Assembly: GCA_026707945.1 (NCBI GenBank)
Contig: JAPOVV010000045.1
Location: 93,844-157,843, forward strand
DNA length: 64,000 bases
Direction: 5' to 3'
Source: Gammaproteobacteria bacterium
Lineage (GTDB): Bacteria > Pseudomonadota > Gammaproteobacteria > Pseudomonadales > Azotimanducaceae
In this document: one piece after another, positions 17,781-27,403 of the stretch
Position numbering within the stretch: the stretch's first letter is position 1
Layout: each line of letters opens with the position of its first letter
Position numbers and translations under genes: made by a program
The notes under the pieces: model-generated
The model's database searches: none
What the model saw: only the letters and a program-made list of their open reading frames with translations
Told to the model about the DNA's origin: nothing

Positions 17781-19235
17781 ATGTCGCTTGAGTTTGCGAT
17801 TGAACTCATCAAATCGACGTTACCTAGGGAATGCGTACTCACTGACGCCACAGCGACTGCACCGTTCGAAACGGACGGACTGACCGCATACCGTCAACGA
17901 CCCCCGGTCGTCACGTTGCCGCGTGATACGAACGAAGTTCGCCAAATCTTGCGGATCTGCCACGAAACCGGCGTCCCGGTCGTAACGAGAGGCGCAGGAA
18001 CGGGGTTATCAGGTGGTGCACTGCCTCTAAAAAACGGCGTACTGCTTGTTCTCACAAAGATGAACCGTATTCTGGAAATCGATGAGGTGGGTTGTACAGC
18101 GACGGTTCAACCAGGTGTCACCAATCTTTCGATTTCGCAAGCGGTTGAGGACAAGGGACTCTACTACGCGCCAGATCCGTCATCACAAATTGCATGCAGC
18201 ATCGGCGGAAACGTTGCAGAAAACGCAGGTGGTGTGCATTGCTTGAAGTATGGACTGACGCTTCATAACGTGCTGGGCTTAAAAGTGCAGACGATTGAAG
18301 GGGACGAGCTCGAGTTAGGCGGAAATGGCTACGAAAGCTCGGGCGTCGAGCTAACTCCTCTATTCGTTGGTTCTGAAGGCATGTTGGGGGTTGTTACGGA
18401 GATAACCGTCAAGTTGCTTCCGACACCGCCGAGTAAAGAAGTACTGCTCGGCGCCTTCAATGACGTGGAATCTGCTGGTGAGTGCGTGGCTGCGATCATC
18501 GCACGAGGCGTCGTTCCCGCTGGACTCGAGATGATGGACGCACTAGCGATTCAAGCAGCGGAGGATTTTGTCCACGCGGGCTATCCCCGTGACGCAGCAA
18601 CGATTCTCTTGTGCGAAGTCGATGGCACGAGCGAGCAGGTACGTAGTGAAGCGACACTAATACGCCAGCTGATGGAAGCGCATGGAGCAGTCAATATCCG
18701 TAGCGCATCAGAACCAGCGGAACGCGACCTTCTATGGCAAGGTCGCAAAGCGGCGTTCCCCGCAGTAGGTCGGATTTCACCGGATTACTACTGCATGGAT
18801 GGCACGATTCCGCGACGACATCTAGGCAAGATTCTGTCAGCTATTTCGACATTGGCGACTAAACACGAACTGCGTGTCGCGAATGTGTTCCATGCGGGAG
18901 ACGGAAATCTGCACCCGCTGATTCTTTACGACGCGAGCGACGATGAGCAACTTCATCGCGCAGAACGCCTTGGCGTCGAGATCCTTGAACTTTGCGTAGA
19001 AGTTGGTGGGACCGTAACTGGCGAACATGGCGTTGGTGTCGAGAAGCTGGACCCGATGTGTTCTCAGTTTTCAACGCCTGAACTTGAGCAGTTCTTCCGA
19101 CTTAAGGAAGTGTTCGATGCTAGTGGGCTAATGAATCCGGGGAAAGCGATACCAACGCTTGCGCATTGTTCCGAGATTAAAGGCATGCACGTCCACGGTG
19201 GCAAACTTCCATTTCCGGAACTCGATCGGTTTTGA
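17781..19235 (+). CDS. glcD: Glycolate oxidase FAD-linked subunit
   Basis: 484 residues. The FAD-binding PCMH domain includes GVPVVTRGAGTGLSGGALPL and SSQIACSIGGNVAENAGGVH; the C-terminal cap includes VFHAGDGNLHPLILYD and VTGEHGVGVEKL, all typical of GlcD. With GlcE and GlcF it forms the membrane-associated complex oxidising glycolate (and D-lactate) to glyoxylate and passing electrons to quinone. Its TGA stop overlaps the TTG start of glcE (TTGA), so the two are coupled. No glcC, glcG or glcB is adjacent. Confidence 0.95.
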   Translation: MSLEFAIELIKSTLPRECVLTDATATAPFETDGLTAYRQRPPVVTLPRDTNEVRQILRICHETGVPVVTRGAGTGLSGGALPLKNGVLLVLTKMNRILEIDEVGCTATVQPGVTNLSISQAVEDKGLYYAPDPSSQIACSIGGNVAENAGGVHCLKYGLTLHNVLGLKVQTIEGDELELGGNGYESSGVELTPLFVGSEGMLGVVTEITVKLLPTPPSKEVLLGAFNDVESAGECVAAIIARGVVPAGLEMMDALAIQAAEDFVHAGYPRDAATILLCEVDGTSEQVRSEATLIRQLMEAHGAVNIRSASEPAERDLLWQGRKAAFPAVGRISPDYYCMDGTIPRRHLGKILSAISTLATKHELRVANVFHAGDGNLHPLILYDASDDEQLHRAERLGVEILELCVEVGGTVTGEHGVGVEKLDPMCSQFSTPELEQFFRLKEVFDASGLMNPGKAIPTLAHCSEIKGMHVHGGKLPFPELDRF

Positions 19236-20257
19236 CGCAATCTACCGACGACTCAGTGCGACTGATTGATTCAGTCAATCATGCCGTTGCGCACAAAAAA
19301 CAACTGTCCATCATGGGGCATGGTTCGAAGACCTACTATGCACGGTCGACCGAAGGGGATGCACTACAGTCTGCTGATCACGTAGGCGTTATTGAATATC
19401 AACCGGAAGAGTTGGTTATTTCGGTACGAGCGGGTACGTCTTTGCGAGATATTGAAGAAACGCTCGATCAGCATAACCAAATGCTCGCGTGTGATCCACC
19501 GCAGTTTTTGGGTAGGGGCACGATTGGTGGAGCGGTTGCCGCCGGTCTGTGCGGACCTGGTAGACCATGGTACGGCAATCTTCGCGATGCGGTGCTTGGC
19601 GTCGAAATAGTTAATGGACTCGGCGAACGATTAAGGTTCGGCGGCTCAGTCATGAAAAACGTCGCTGGGTTTGACGTATCACGCCTGATGGTTGGGTCGC
19701 TTGGGGTATTTGGATTGATTCTGAGCGTCAATTTGCGTGTGCATCCCAAACCTGAAACCGAGTGTACGATCGCGCTCGATATGGACTGGAATGATGCGTG
19801 GCAAGTCTTAGGTCGAACGATTGCTAAACCTTCAGCCGTTACGGCTACGTGCTATTTATCGGGTACGCTCTTCCTTCGACTGAGCGGTAATCGTGTAAGC
19901 GTTAAGGCAGCTTGTGCAAGTTTTCCGGGCGCGAAAGAGATGGAGAACGACCTATGGGTGCAGCTGCGCGATCACAAGCATCCGTTCTTCCTTGAACGCG
20001 AGGAGCTGAGACGAACATGGCTCGCTCGTGGTCGCCAAGTGCAGATTTCGGCAGATGAGCCCTCCCTTATTGAGTGGGCTGGCGCTCAGGTTTGGGCTCA
20101 CGGGACGGGTGGAACGTCGCCTACGATCGACGAGAGTGATTGCAGTGAACCATTTGATCGATCACGCGTAAGTCCAAATGAGGAAACGAAATACGTAAAG
20201 CGATTAAGGCGCGCTTTTGATCCTGCTTTACTCTTTAACAGTGATATACGTCTCTAA
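19232..20257 (+). CDS. glcE: Glycolate oxidase subunit GlcE
   Basis: 341 residues with a second FAD-binding PCMH module: LSIMGHGSKTYY, then DPPQFLGRGTIGGAVAAGLC and NVAGFDVSRLMVGSLGVFGL. It is shorter than GlcD and lacks the C-terminal cap, as GlcE does. The start is a TTG overlapping the glcD stop by four bases. It ends two bases before glcF. Confidence 0.93.
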   Translation: MTQSTDDSVRLIDSVNHAVAHKKQLSIMGHGSKTYYARSTEGDALQSADHVGVIEYQPEELVISVRAGTSLRDIEETLDQHNQMLACDPPQFLGRGTIGGAVAAGLCGPGRPWYGNLRDAVLGVEIVNGLGERLRFGGSVMKNVAGFDVSRLMVGSLGVFGLILSVNLRVHPKPETECTIALDMDWNDAWQVLGRTIAKPSAVTATCYLSGTLFLRLSGNRVSVKAACASFPGAKEMENDLWVQLRDHKHPFFLEREELRRTWLARGRQVQISADEPSLIEWAGAQVWAHGTGGTSPTIDESDCSEPFDRSRVSPNEETKYVKRLRRAFDPALLFNSDIRL

Positions 20258-20259
20258 CA

Positions 20260-21420
20260 ATGCGGGTTGAACTTGCGCAAGACCTCATCGCGACTGAAGA
20301 TGGTCGACGAGCAGAGGAAATTCTGCGCAAATGTGTCCATTGTGGATTCTGCAACGCAACCTGTCCGACATACAACCTTCTCGGCGATGAACTCGACGGT
20401 CCTCGAGGGCGAATCTATTTGATCAAAGGAATGTTCGAGTCGGACGAGGTTGATGAGAACGCACGGTTACATCTGGATCGGTGCCTAACGTGCCGGAACT
20501 GTGAGACCACTTGTCCTTCGGGGGTTGAATACGGCGAGCTCTTAGAACTAGGGCGAAACTACATCCAAAAAAGTTCCCCAATTTCGTCGTTACTTGAACG
20601 TCTCCTGCTGTGGATCGTTCCTTTCCATCGTCGTCTTCGATTCATGGTGAGACTTGGGTTCTTGGTTCGGTGGTTGGTACCGGCACCTTTGAAGCGCATG
20701 CTTCAGCCAGTTCGGTCAATTCGAATCGAGCAGGACGGTACAGATGCTTCGGTCACGTTATTGCAAGGCTGTGCTCAACGTGCGATGACGCCGGAAGTCA
20801 ATCAACACATCGTAGCCTTATTGCAAGAGCGAAATGTTCGGGTGAACCTACGATCGTCCGAACAATGTTGCGGTGGATTGCATTTACATCTAGGTCGTCA
20901 CGATCAAGCCATGCGGCATATGACAGCAAACGTTAAGACGCTGTATGCGGAGTCAACTAAGACCTACCTCTCGTCGGCGTCAGGCTGCGGCGTAACGGTT
21001 AAGGACTATGGTCGGCTACTTGGCACACCAGAAGCGATCGAACTAGCTGCGCGTACGCGAGACATCTCAGAGTATTTACAGGAATACTCTTTTCAGCGCC
21101 ACCCGAATATTCAGCGTGTAGCTTTACACATACCTTGCACTCTTCAACACGGTCAACGGATTCAAGGACTAATTGAGCAGATTCTCGAACGTACAGGATA
21201 CGAGCTTGTAAAAGTACGTGACGCTCACCTATGCTGTGGCTCGGCTGGGTCATACTCGTTGTTACAACCCGAACTGTCCGAGCAGTTGTTAGATCGGAAG
21301 CTAGCCTGTCTAGAAGAACATACGCCGGACGTGATCGCCACAGCGAATGTAGGATGTCATCTTCATCTCAGATCCGGCGCAAATACGCGCGTTGTGCATT
21401 GGGTAACGCTCTTGCGCTAG
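20260..21420 (+). CDS. glcF: Glycolate oxidase iron-sulfur subunit GlcF
   Basis: 386 residues. Two 4Fe-4S motifs are present, CVHCGFCNATCPTY near residue 25 and CLTCRNCETTCPSG near residue 75, followed by two CCG domains (SEQCCGGLHLHLG and HLCCGSAGSYSLL). It transfers electrons from GlcD/GlcE to the respiratory chain. It is the last gene of glcDEF, and its stop overlaps the stop of the convergent DsbA-like gene. Confidence 0.95.
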   Translation: MRVELAQDLIATEDGRRAEEILRKCVHCGFCNATCPTYNLLGDELDGPRGRIYLIKGMFESDEVDENARLHLDRCLTCRNCETTCPSGVEYGELLELGRNYIQKSSPISSLLERLLLWIVPFHRRLRFMVRLGFLVRWLVPAPLKRMLQPVRSIRIEQDGTDASVTLLQGCAQRAMTPEVNQHIVALLQERNVRVNLRSSEQCCGGLHLHLGRHDQAMRHMTANVKTLYAESTKTYLSSASGCGVTVKDYGRLLGTPEAIELAARTRDISEYLQEYSFQRHPNIQRVALHIPCTLQHGQRIQGLIEQILERTGYELVKVRDAHLCCGSAGSYSLLQPELSEQLLDRKLACLEEHTPDVIATANVGCHLHLRSGANTRVVHWVTLLR

Positions 21421-22148
21421 CTCGCGTCTTCAGCGATAGGTGTGTCTGTTTCAATCTCAGCTGCGCTTGGATCGTCAGGCACGATGCTTGGATCGCGGCC
21501 CGCCTGAATTTCATCAACTAGCCATTGCGCGGTAGATAGGATTTGACGATTGCCTCCCCGTGCCGTAATTTGGAATTTATTTGCGATCAATAACGCTGGC
21601 ACGCCGATGTTTCGCGTATCCACAGCAAGTTGACGACTTGATTCAATTGAACGTGTGATGTACCTACCGTTGAAGGCAGATAAAAAGCGATCGCTTTCAA
21701 TTCCACGATCATGCATGAACTCAGCAATTTGTTCGTCATTAAGGAACGTGATGTTTCGTTCATGAATGGCATCAAATATTCGCCTATGGTTCTGCTCGAG
21801 CAAGCCTTGCGACTCGAGCACGAGATAGGTCTTTGCGAGCCGCGTCGTCAATGTGTCGACAGCGACGTGGACTCGCTTGAATTCGACGTCCTCCCCTAAT
21901 CCATCAATCCACCCCGCTAGCATCGGGTCCAAGTTCGAGCAATGAGGACACGCGTAGCTAAAAAACTCGATGATTTCAATCGGATCATCTCTTAGAGGTC
22001 GATCAAGTGTGTTGTAGGTACGTTCGGTACTTGTACCCCACCCAGGAACTAGATTGAGTGCGTAGAGCGTGCTGTATCCGATCACTAAGACGAGGATCGC
22101 GCCGAGCGCGCTTAACAAAACTATGCGAACTCGTTCTACTTTGGTCAT
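21417..22148 (-). CDS. DsbA-family thiol:disulfide oxidoreductase, membrane-anchored
   Basis: 243 residues. An N-terminal membrane segment (VLLSALGAILVLVIGYSTLY, about residues 10-29) without an obvious cleavage site is followed by a DsbA-type fold with active site FFSYACPHCSNLDP and a cis-Pro region VGVPALL-like (NIGVPALLIANKF). CPHC is the classical DsbA motif. The C-terminal ~25 residues are acidic and low-complexity. It probably introduces disulfides into exported proteins. It is divergent from a glutaredoxin-like gene with 16 bases between starts. Confidence 0.88.
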   Translation of the reverse strand: MTKVERVRIVLLSALGAILVLVIGYSTLYALNLVPGWGTSTERTYNTLDRPLRDDPIEIIEFFSYACPHCSNLDPMLAGWIDGLGEDVEFKRVHVAVDTLTTRLAKTYLVLESQGLLEQNHRRIFDAIHERNITFLNDEQIAEFMHDRGIESDRFLSAFNGRYITRSIESSRQLAVDTRNIGVPALLIANKFQITARGGNRQILSTAQWLVDEIQAGRDPSIVPDDPSAAEIETDTPIAEDAS

Positions 22149-22164
22149 CGTTTAAAAACCTCTA

Positions 22165-22485
22165 TTGCCACAATATACTAGCAAGCAGATTCCAAACAAT
22201 TTGAAACAGACCTGGCTACAGACATTGAATCTCACGCTCTATCAAGATCCTATTTGTCCGTTTTGCATGCGTGTAAAGAGTTTTCTCTCGACGCACGGAA
22301 TTGAGATTCCGATGCGAAATACCATCAATGACATCTCAGCTTACAAAGAGTTGGTAACCGGTGGCGGCCGTGCGATGGTTCCGTGCCTGCGGATAGAACG
22401 AGACAATGGACAGATCGAATGGATGTACGAGTCCGCGGACATCATTCGATTTATCAATGACGTTGCGGATCAACTGTCTAGTTAG
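22165..22485 (+). CDS. Glutaredoxin-like / GST N-terminal-domain protein
   Basis: 106 residues beginning with TTG. A thioredoxin fold with DPICPFCMRVKSFLS carries the CPFC active site, and VPCLRI and WMYESADIIRFI match the glutathione-binding side. It is of the GrxB/YbbB-like size that stops after the thioredoxin fold. It probably reduces cytosolic disulfides with glutathione. A start at a later codon is possible because the first 15-20 residues are not family-like. Confidence 0.82.
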   Translation: MPQYTSKQIPNNLKQTWLQTLNLTLYQDPICPFCMRVKSFLSTHGIEIPMRNTINDISAYKELVTGGGRAMVPCLRIERDNGQIEWMYESADIIRFINDVADQLSS

Positions 22486-23533
22486 CAGAGAATTCCTCTA
22501 CAAGCTGCCAAGCCAGTTCTGACCGCTTTCGTGCGACACCTTCGTATTCAAGCGCCATATCTGAACTCGCATTGCCATTTAAACCTCTCTTGTAAACGCC
22601 TTGAATAATGCCTGCAGAACGGAACAGGTTATAGATCACGTAGAAAAGCCAGTTCTCGATTTTGTCGCGGCCGTAATAGTGGCAGTACGACTTGATGAGA
22701 TCTTGCTCATTGGGAATCCCAATCGAGTCCAAGTCCATACCGGCAATACCACCGGGTTTCTCGCTTCGTTCACCGTAATACTCTTGGCACCAGTAGCCTA
22801 AATCAGCTAGACCATCCCCAAGCGTTGAGAGCTCCCAGTCAAGAACGGCTACTACGGTTGGTTCCGTCTCGTGAAGGAGGACATTACCAAGACGAAAGTC
22901 ACCATGCACGATAACTGGTGGTGTCTCGTCCGGAAGGTGGGCTGGCAGCCACTCGATCAAGTGATTCATTGCATTGATTGTCTCTGTCTCTGATGCCTGA
23001 TACTGACGACTCCAGCGTGATACCTGCCGGGCATAGTAATTGCCGGGTCGACCGAATGACTCTAACCCGACTGCAGTTGGATCGACACGATGGAGGCTAG
23101 CGAGAATCCGTGCCATATCGTGATATACGAGTGAGCGTTGGTCTTTAGGTAGGTCAGGTAGCGCAGTTTTGGTGTACAGACGTCCTTCCACCATTGACAT
23201 GATGTAGAACTTGGTACCAACAACGTTCGTGTCTTCGCATAGTGCAAGCATCTCCGGGACGGGTACGTCGGTATCGTGTAGCGCCGCCATAACGCGGAAT
23301 TCGCGATCTACGGCGTGTGCGGAGGGAAGAAGATTGCCTGGCGGTTGCTTTCGCATGACATAGTGCCGGGTTGATGTTTCTAGGAGAAACGTTGGGTTGC
23401 TCTGACCGCCCTCAAATTGTTGGACTGCAAATGGTCCACGATAGCCAGACACGTGCTCGCGCATATAGCGATCGACCTGATCCACATCAAACTCGTGGCC
23501 TGGTCGGATGGGAGTTAGTTCAACCTCACTCAT
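22478..23533 (-). CDS. Aminoglycoside phosphotransferase-like (APH/ACAD10-type) kinase
   Basis: 351 residues. The protein-kinase-like APH fold shows YVMRKQPPG, the catalytic VIVHGDFRLGNVLLHE and the metal-binding VLDWELSTLGDGLADLGYW. These features match the APH-like kinases associated with acyl-CoA dehydrogenases (ACAD10/11 N-terminal domain), which phosphorylate 4-hydroxy acyl-CoA intermediates; drug resistance is not implied. The 3' end overlaps the convergent glutaredoxin-like gene by eight bases. Confidence 0.87.
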   Translation of the reverse strand: MSEVELTPIRPGHEFDVDQVDRYMREHVSGYRGPFAVQQFEGGQSNPTFLLETSTRHYVMRKQPPGNLLPSAHAVDREFRVMAALHDTDVPVPEMLALCEDTNVVGTKFYIMSMVEGRLYTKTALPDLPKDQRSLVYHDMARILASLHRVDPTAVGLESFGRPGNYYARQVSRWSRQYQASETETINAMNHLIEWLPAHLPDETPPVIVHGDFRLGNVLLHETEPTVVAVLDWELSTLGDGLADLGYWCQEYYGERSEKPGGIAGMDLDSIGIPNEQDLIKSYCHYYGRDKIENWLFYVIYNLFRSAGIIQGVYKRGLNGNASSDMALEYEGVARKRSELAWQLVEEFSAN

Positions 23534-23628
23534 GTCCTAGATCAATCGAGAATGCGGTTTCATTCTAGCTGTCGATCTATCCGCGAATCGCGAAAGACTG
23601 AGGCAACGAAAGATTCGTTCATAACGCG

Positions 23629-23656
23629 TTGAATGTCGAAGCCGTTTTCTTATCAT
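23629..23656 (+). promoter_or_regulatory. Sigma-70-type promoter for rplM-rpsI
   Basis: TTGAAT, 16-base spacer, TATCAT. The predicted transcription start would fall near 23663, leaving a leader of about 26 bases before the GTG start of rplM. Confidence 0.5.
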
Positions 23657-23688
23657 TCGCACCTCCAAAAATCTGGTACGGAAGACTC

Positions 23689-24117
23689 GTGAGGACGGAA
23701 AGCGCGCGGCAAGAGGATGTTGTGCGTGATTGGCTCGTTGTTGACGCCTCAGAACATAATCTCGGTCGCCTTGCGTCGGTTATCGCACAACGATTGCGCG
23801 GTAAGCACAAAGCGATGTATACGCCCCATGTCGACATGGGCGACTACGTTGTTGTGATCAACGCAGAGCGCATCCGAGTGACGGGTCGAAAGGAGACAGA
23901 CAAGCTCTATCATCGACACACGGGTTATCCTGGTGGAATCAAGACAACTTCGCTTGGTGAGATGAGAGCGCGTCGACCAGAGGAGGTCATACGACTTGCG
24001 GTCAAGCGGATGTTGCCACGCAATCCACTCGGTCGGAGTATGTTGAGGAAGCTCAAGGTGTATCGAGGACCTGAGCATCCACACGGCGCACAGCTGCCAA
24101 AAGAACTCGAAATATAG
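23689..24117 (+). CDS. rplM: 50S ribosomal protein L13
   Basis: 142 residues from the GTG, exactly the E. coli length; [20 protein letters not shown] aligns with the normal L13 N-terminus. The open frame 20 codons upstream is not family-like. Conserved [17 protein letters not shown] and [14 protein letters not shown] motifs ([20 protein letters not shown]) are present. It is a large-subunit assembly protein and co-transcribed with rpsI as in most bacteria. Confidence 0.97.
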   Translation: MRTESARQEDVVRDWLVVDASEHNLGRLASVIAQRLRGKHKAMYTPHVDMGDYVVVINAERIRVTGRKETDKLYHRHTGYPGGIKTTSLGEMRARRPEEVIRLAVKRMLPRNPLGRSMLRKLKVYRGPEHPHGAQLPKELEI

Positions 24118-24178
24118 TTCGATTGGTCATGTGCGTACCATCCGTTCGCGGATGGATTCACTTGTTTAGGAGCAATAG

Positions 24179-24571
24179 GTGGTAGGCGATTACAGCTACG
24201 GCACTGGACGGCGAAAGGTGTCGACAGCGCGAGTGTTTTTAAGTACCGGTGTGGGCCAGATCATCGTTAACGGCAAGTCGCTGGACGAGTATTTCGGTCG
24301 CGAAACTGCACGCATGGTGGTCCGTCAACCGCTCGAAACGACGGGCATGACGGAACGGGTGAACTTGAAGGTTTCCGTTCGAGGAGGAGGTGGCTCGGGT
24401 CAAGCCGGCGCGATTCGACACGGAATCGCACGGGCGTTAGTAGATTTCGACGAGTCGCTCAAACCGCAACTACGCGCAGCAGGTTTCCTAACTCGAGACG
24501 CACGCAGAGTAGAACGCAAGAAAGTGGGATTGCGCAAAGCGCGCAAACGCCCGCAATACTCAAAGCGATAG
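24179..24571 (+). CDS. rpsI: 30S ribosomal protein S9
   Basis: 130 residues, the E. coli length, from a GTG six bases after an AGGAG site. Conserved [35 protein letters not shown] and the basic tail [11 protein letters not shown], which reaches the P-site, are present. It is the second gene of the rplM-rpsI operon and is followed by petABC. Confidence 0.97.
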   Translation: MVGDYSYGTGRRKVSTARVFLSTGVGQIIVNGKSLDEYFGRETARMVVRQPLETTGMTERVNLKVSVRGGGGSGQAGAIRHGIARALVDFDESLKPQLRAAGFLTRDARRVERKKVGLRKARKRPQYSKR

Positions 24572-24638
24572 CTACAAGCCATTCCGAAACCCTGACTGCA
24601 CGACGCAGTTAAAGTAGAGCTACACAGGCAGAGAACAT

Positions 24639-25235
24639 TTGAGCGAGGACACTCTAAATACGAATCGTCGGTACTTACTTTTAGCGACGACAGGTGTTGC
24701 TGCTGTGGGTGTCGTTGGTGCAACGATTCCTTTCGTGCAATCTTGGCAACCGAGCGCACGCGCCCGTGCACTTGGTGCGCCAATCAAGGTAAATATTGGA
24801 AAACTAAAACCAGGTGAAATCCTAGGACCACTTCCGGCATGGCGTGGTCAACCGATTTTCATTGTAAATCGAACACCTGCTGCCATCGAGATTCTTGAGA
24901 ACGAACTGGCGAACTTGGCAGATCCCGATTCGATTGAAAGTGTGCAACCTGAATACACCGAGAATCCATATCGTTCACGTAGACCGGAAATTGGGGTATA
25001 CCTTGGGCTGTGCACACACCTGGGATGCTCACCGAAGTATTACGGCGCGGTACAACCAGAGGATTTTGAAAGTGACTGGAAAGGCGGCTTCTTTTGTCCG
25101 TGTCACGGCTCAAAGTTTGATCTTGCCGGACGTGTTGAAAGGAATCTACCAGCACCGACGAATTTAACGGTTCCGCCGCACTACTACGAGTCGGATGAGG
25201 TTCTGGTTATTGGTTTAGATGGGCAGAGCGCATAG
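24639..25235 (+). CDS. petA: Ubiquinol-cytochrome c reductase, Rieske iron-sulfur subunit
   Basis: 198 residues from a TTG. NRRYLLLATTGVAAVGVVGA resembles the Tat-type signal anchor of Rieske proteins. The 2Fe-2S ligands are in CTHLGCSP and CPCHGSKFD, with the Pro loop NLPAPTNL. It shuttles electrons from ubiquinol to cytochrome c1 in complex III. Its TAG overlaps the GTG start of petB by one base. Confidence 0.95.
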   Translation: MSEDTLNTNRRYLLLATTGVAAVGVVGATIPFVQSWQPSARARALGAPIKVNIGKLKPGEILGPLPAWRGQPIFIVNRTPAAIEILENELANLADPDSIESVQPEYTENPYRSRRPEIGVYLGLCTHLGCSPKYYGAVQPEDFESDWKGGFFCPCHGSKFDLAGRVERNLPAPTNLTVPPHYYESDEVLVIGLDGQSA

Positions 25236-26497
25236 TGTCTGAAGTCACCGAGAAAGGTCGTTGGGTGTCGCGCTCGATGCAATGGGTAGACGATCGAATC
25301 CCGATAACCGCAACGTTTAAACAACACGCTTCCGAGTATTACGCACCGAAAAACTTCAACGTCTGGTATGCGATGGGCGCATTAGCGCTCGTCGTATTGG
25401 TCATTCAGGTTCTGACCGGTATTTGGCTAACGATGGCGTACGTTCCAACAGGCGAGGGCGCGTTTGCCAGTGTTGAGTACATCATGCGGGATGTGGATTT
25501 TGGATATCTGATCCGCTACATGCACTCGACTGGCGCCTCTGCTTTCTTCGTAGTCGTTTACTTGCACATGTTTCGAGGTTTCGCATACGGGTCGTATCGC
25601 AAGCCGCGCGAACTCCTGTGGTTGATCGGCATGGCGATCTACCTCGTTCTGATGGCTGAAGGGTTTTTCGGTTATCTCTTGCCATGGGGCAACATGTCAT
25701 ATTGGGGTGCACAGGTGATCGTATCGCTGATTGGTGCGATCCCGTACTTCGGTCCCGAGCTAATGGAGTGGGTACGCGGAGACTTTGTAATGTCGGGAAT
25801 CACCCTTAATAGATTCTTCGCATTGCACGTTGTCGCTTTACCACTAATGTTGGTGGGATTGGTGTTCTTACACATCGTTGCACTTCATCACGTCGGTTCA
25901 AGTAACCCAGACGGGATTGAAATCAAAGCGAAGAAAGACGAAAACGGCGTTCCGCTTGACGGTATCCCGTTCCATCCGTACTACTCGACAAAAGACTTCG
26001 TCGCGATCGTTGTGTTCTTGATCCTGTTCTGCGCGGTAGTCTTCTACGCGCCCGAAATGGGTGGTTACTTTATTGAGAAACCAAACTTTGAGGAGGCGAA
26101 TCCGCTAAAAACGCCTGAACACATCGCTCCTGTGTGGTACTACACCCCGTTCTATGCGATGCTACGTGCGGCTACGTTCCCATTTCTAGGGATTGATGCC
26201 AAGTTTTGGGGTCTGATCATCATGGCGGGTGCGATTTTGATTCCAGCCGCATTGCCATGGCTGGATCGAAGTAAAGTCAAGTCCATGCGCTACAAAGGTT
26301 GGTTCTCAAAGATTGCGTTAATGAACTTTGTCGCATGTTTCCTGGTTCTCGGTTACCTCGGAACGATTCCGCCGTCGCCGATCGCCACAGCAACAGCACA
26401 AATCATGACAATCGTGTACTTTGCTTATTTCATTCTGATGCCTTGGTACACGACAATCGAGCAAACTAAACCTGAGCCCGAGCGGGTCTCGCATTGA
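25235..26497 (+). CDS. petB: Ubiquinol-cytochrome c reductase, cytochrome b subunit
   Basis: 420 residues with about eight membrane spans. Haem-ligand helices are visible in YLIRYMHSTGASAFFVVVYLHM (two His 14 residues apart) and FFALHVVALPLMLVGLVFLHI. The Qo-site motif appears as AFFG-type PWGNMSYWGAQV plus the PEWY-equivalent APVWYYTPFYAM, here PVWY rather than PEWY. It is the full-length fused b/IV form. It overlaps petA, and petC follows 14 bases after its stop. Confidence 0.95.
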   Translation: MSEVTEKGRWVSRSMQWVDDRIPITATFKQHASEYYAPKNFNVWYAMGALALVVLVIQVLTGIWLTMAYVPTGEGAFASVEYIMRDVDFGYLIRYMHSTGASAFFVVVYLHMFRGFAYGSYRKPRELLWLIGMAIYLVLMAEGFFGYLLPWGNMSYWGAQVIVSLIGAIPYFGPELMEWVRGDFVMSGITLNRFFALHVVALPLMLVGLVFLHIVALHHVGSSNPDGIEIKAKKDENGVPLDGIPFHPYYSTKDFVAIVVFLILFCAVVFYAPEMGGYFIEKPNFEEANPLKTPEHIAPVWYYTPFYAMLRAATFPFLGIDAKFWGLIIMAGAILIPAALPWLDRSKVKSMRYKGWFSKIALMNFVACFLVLGYLGTIPPSPIATATAQIMTIVYFAYFILMPWYTTIEQTKPEPERVSH

Positions 26498-26511
26498 GGC
26501 GCGGTGAATCA

Positions 26512-27339
26512 ATGAGCGAACCAATTCTCAGTATGACCCGAGCTGTTGCGATCGGACTGTTAACCATTGGAATTGGAACACACACACTCGCGGCTGATTC
26601 AGATTGGATCATGCAATCGATGTCACCCGACTTAGACGACATTCCATCGTTGCAGCGTGGCGCGAATCTATATGTAAATTTCTGCCTGGGCTGCCATTCG
26701 CTTGAGCATCAACGCTACGAGCGCACTGCTGACGATCTTGGAGAAATTCCGCACGAATTGATGGTGGCGAACGTCATTCACACAGGTCAGAAGATCGGTG
26801 AGCACATCCAGACAGCAATGTCCAAAGAGGACGCAAAAGGTTGGTTTGGCGCTGCACCACCTGATTTGACCATGGTGACGCGGGTGCGCAGTCCTGAATG
26901 GGTCTACAACTTTCTACTGACGTTCTACGAGGATTCATCTCGACCACTTGGCGTCAACAACAAAGTATTTCCCAATGTAGCGATGCCACACGCTATGCTC
27001 TCGTTACAGGGAATTCAGGAAGAGGTCTGCATTGGTAATCGCCCGATTGATCTTCTCGACGTTCAAACGGCACTTGAACAAGATCGTGTTGAATCGATCA
27101 AGGAAGGTGGTGTCGAGAATTGTGGTGAACTGTCACTAATTCCTGGGTCGGGAATGTTCAGCGTTGAAGAGTACGAACAGGCTGCTTTCGACATCGCCAA
27201 TTTCCTTCACTATGTTGGCGATCCAACACGTGCGGAACGGGAAGCGCTTGGCAAGTACGTCATTGGGTTCTTGCTAGTCCTTCTTGTTCTTGCGTATTTC
27301 TTAAACCGTAATTACTGGACAGACGTTAAAAAGAATTGA
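26512..27339 (+). CDS. petC: Ubiquinol-cytochrome c reductase, cytochrome c1 subunit
   Basis: 275 residues from the ATG giving MSEPILSMTRAVAIG; a TTG six codons upstream is less likely. A signal sequence ending in THTLAA precedes the haem-binding CLGCH (mature region, about residue 63), the PPDLTMVTRVRSPEWVYN segment and the Met-ligand region VAMPHAM. A C-terminal transmembrane anchor (YVIGFLLVLLVLAYFL) and YWTDVKKN complete the family layout. It is the third gene of the bc1 operon. Confidence 0.95.
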   Translation: MSEPILSMTRAVAIGLLTIGIGTHTLAADSDWIMQSMSPDLDDIPSLQRGANLYVNFCLGCHSLEHQRYERTADDLGEIPHELMVANVIHTGQKIGEHIQTAMSKEDAKGWFGAAPPDLTMVTRVRSPEWVYNFLLTFYEDSSRPLGVNNKVFPNVAMPHAMLSLQGIQEEVCIGNRPIDLLDVQTALEQDRVESIKEGGVENCGELSLIPGSGMFSVEEYEQAAFDIANFLHYVGDPTRAEREALGKYVIGFLLVLLVLAYFLNRNYWTDVKKN

Positions 27340-27403
27340 AGCGGCAATACATCGCCCCTCAATCGTTTCGTTTGGTGGTTCAATTCCTGTAGGTTAAGGA
27401 CAC

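Noticed and set aside
22478..23533. Aminoglycoside resistance gene
   Set aside because: The kinase motifs match the ACAD10/11-associated APH-like group, not known resistance enzymes.
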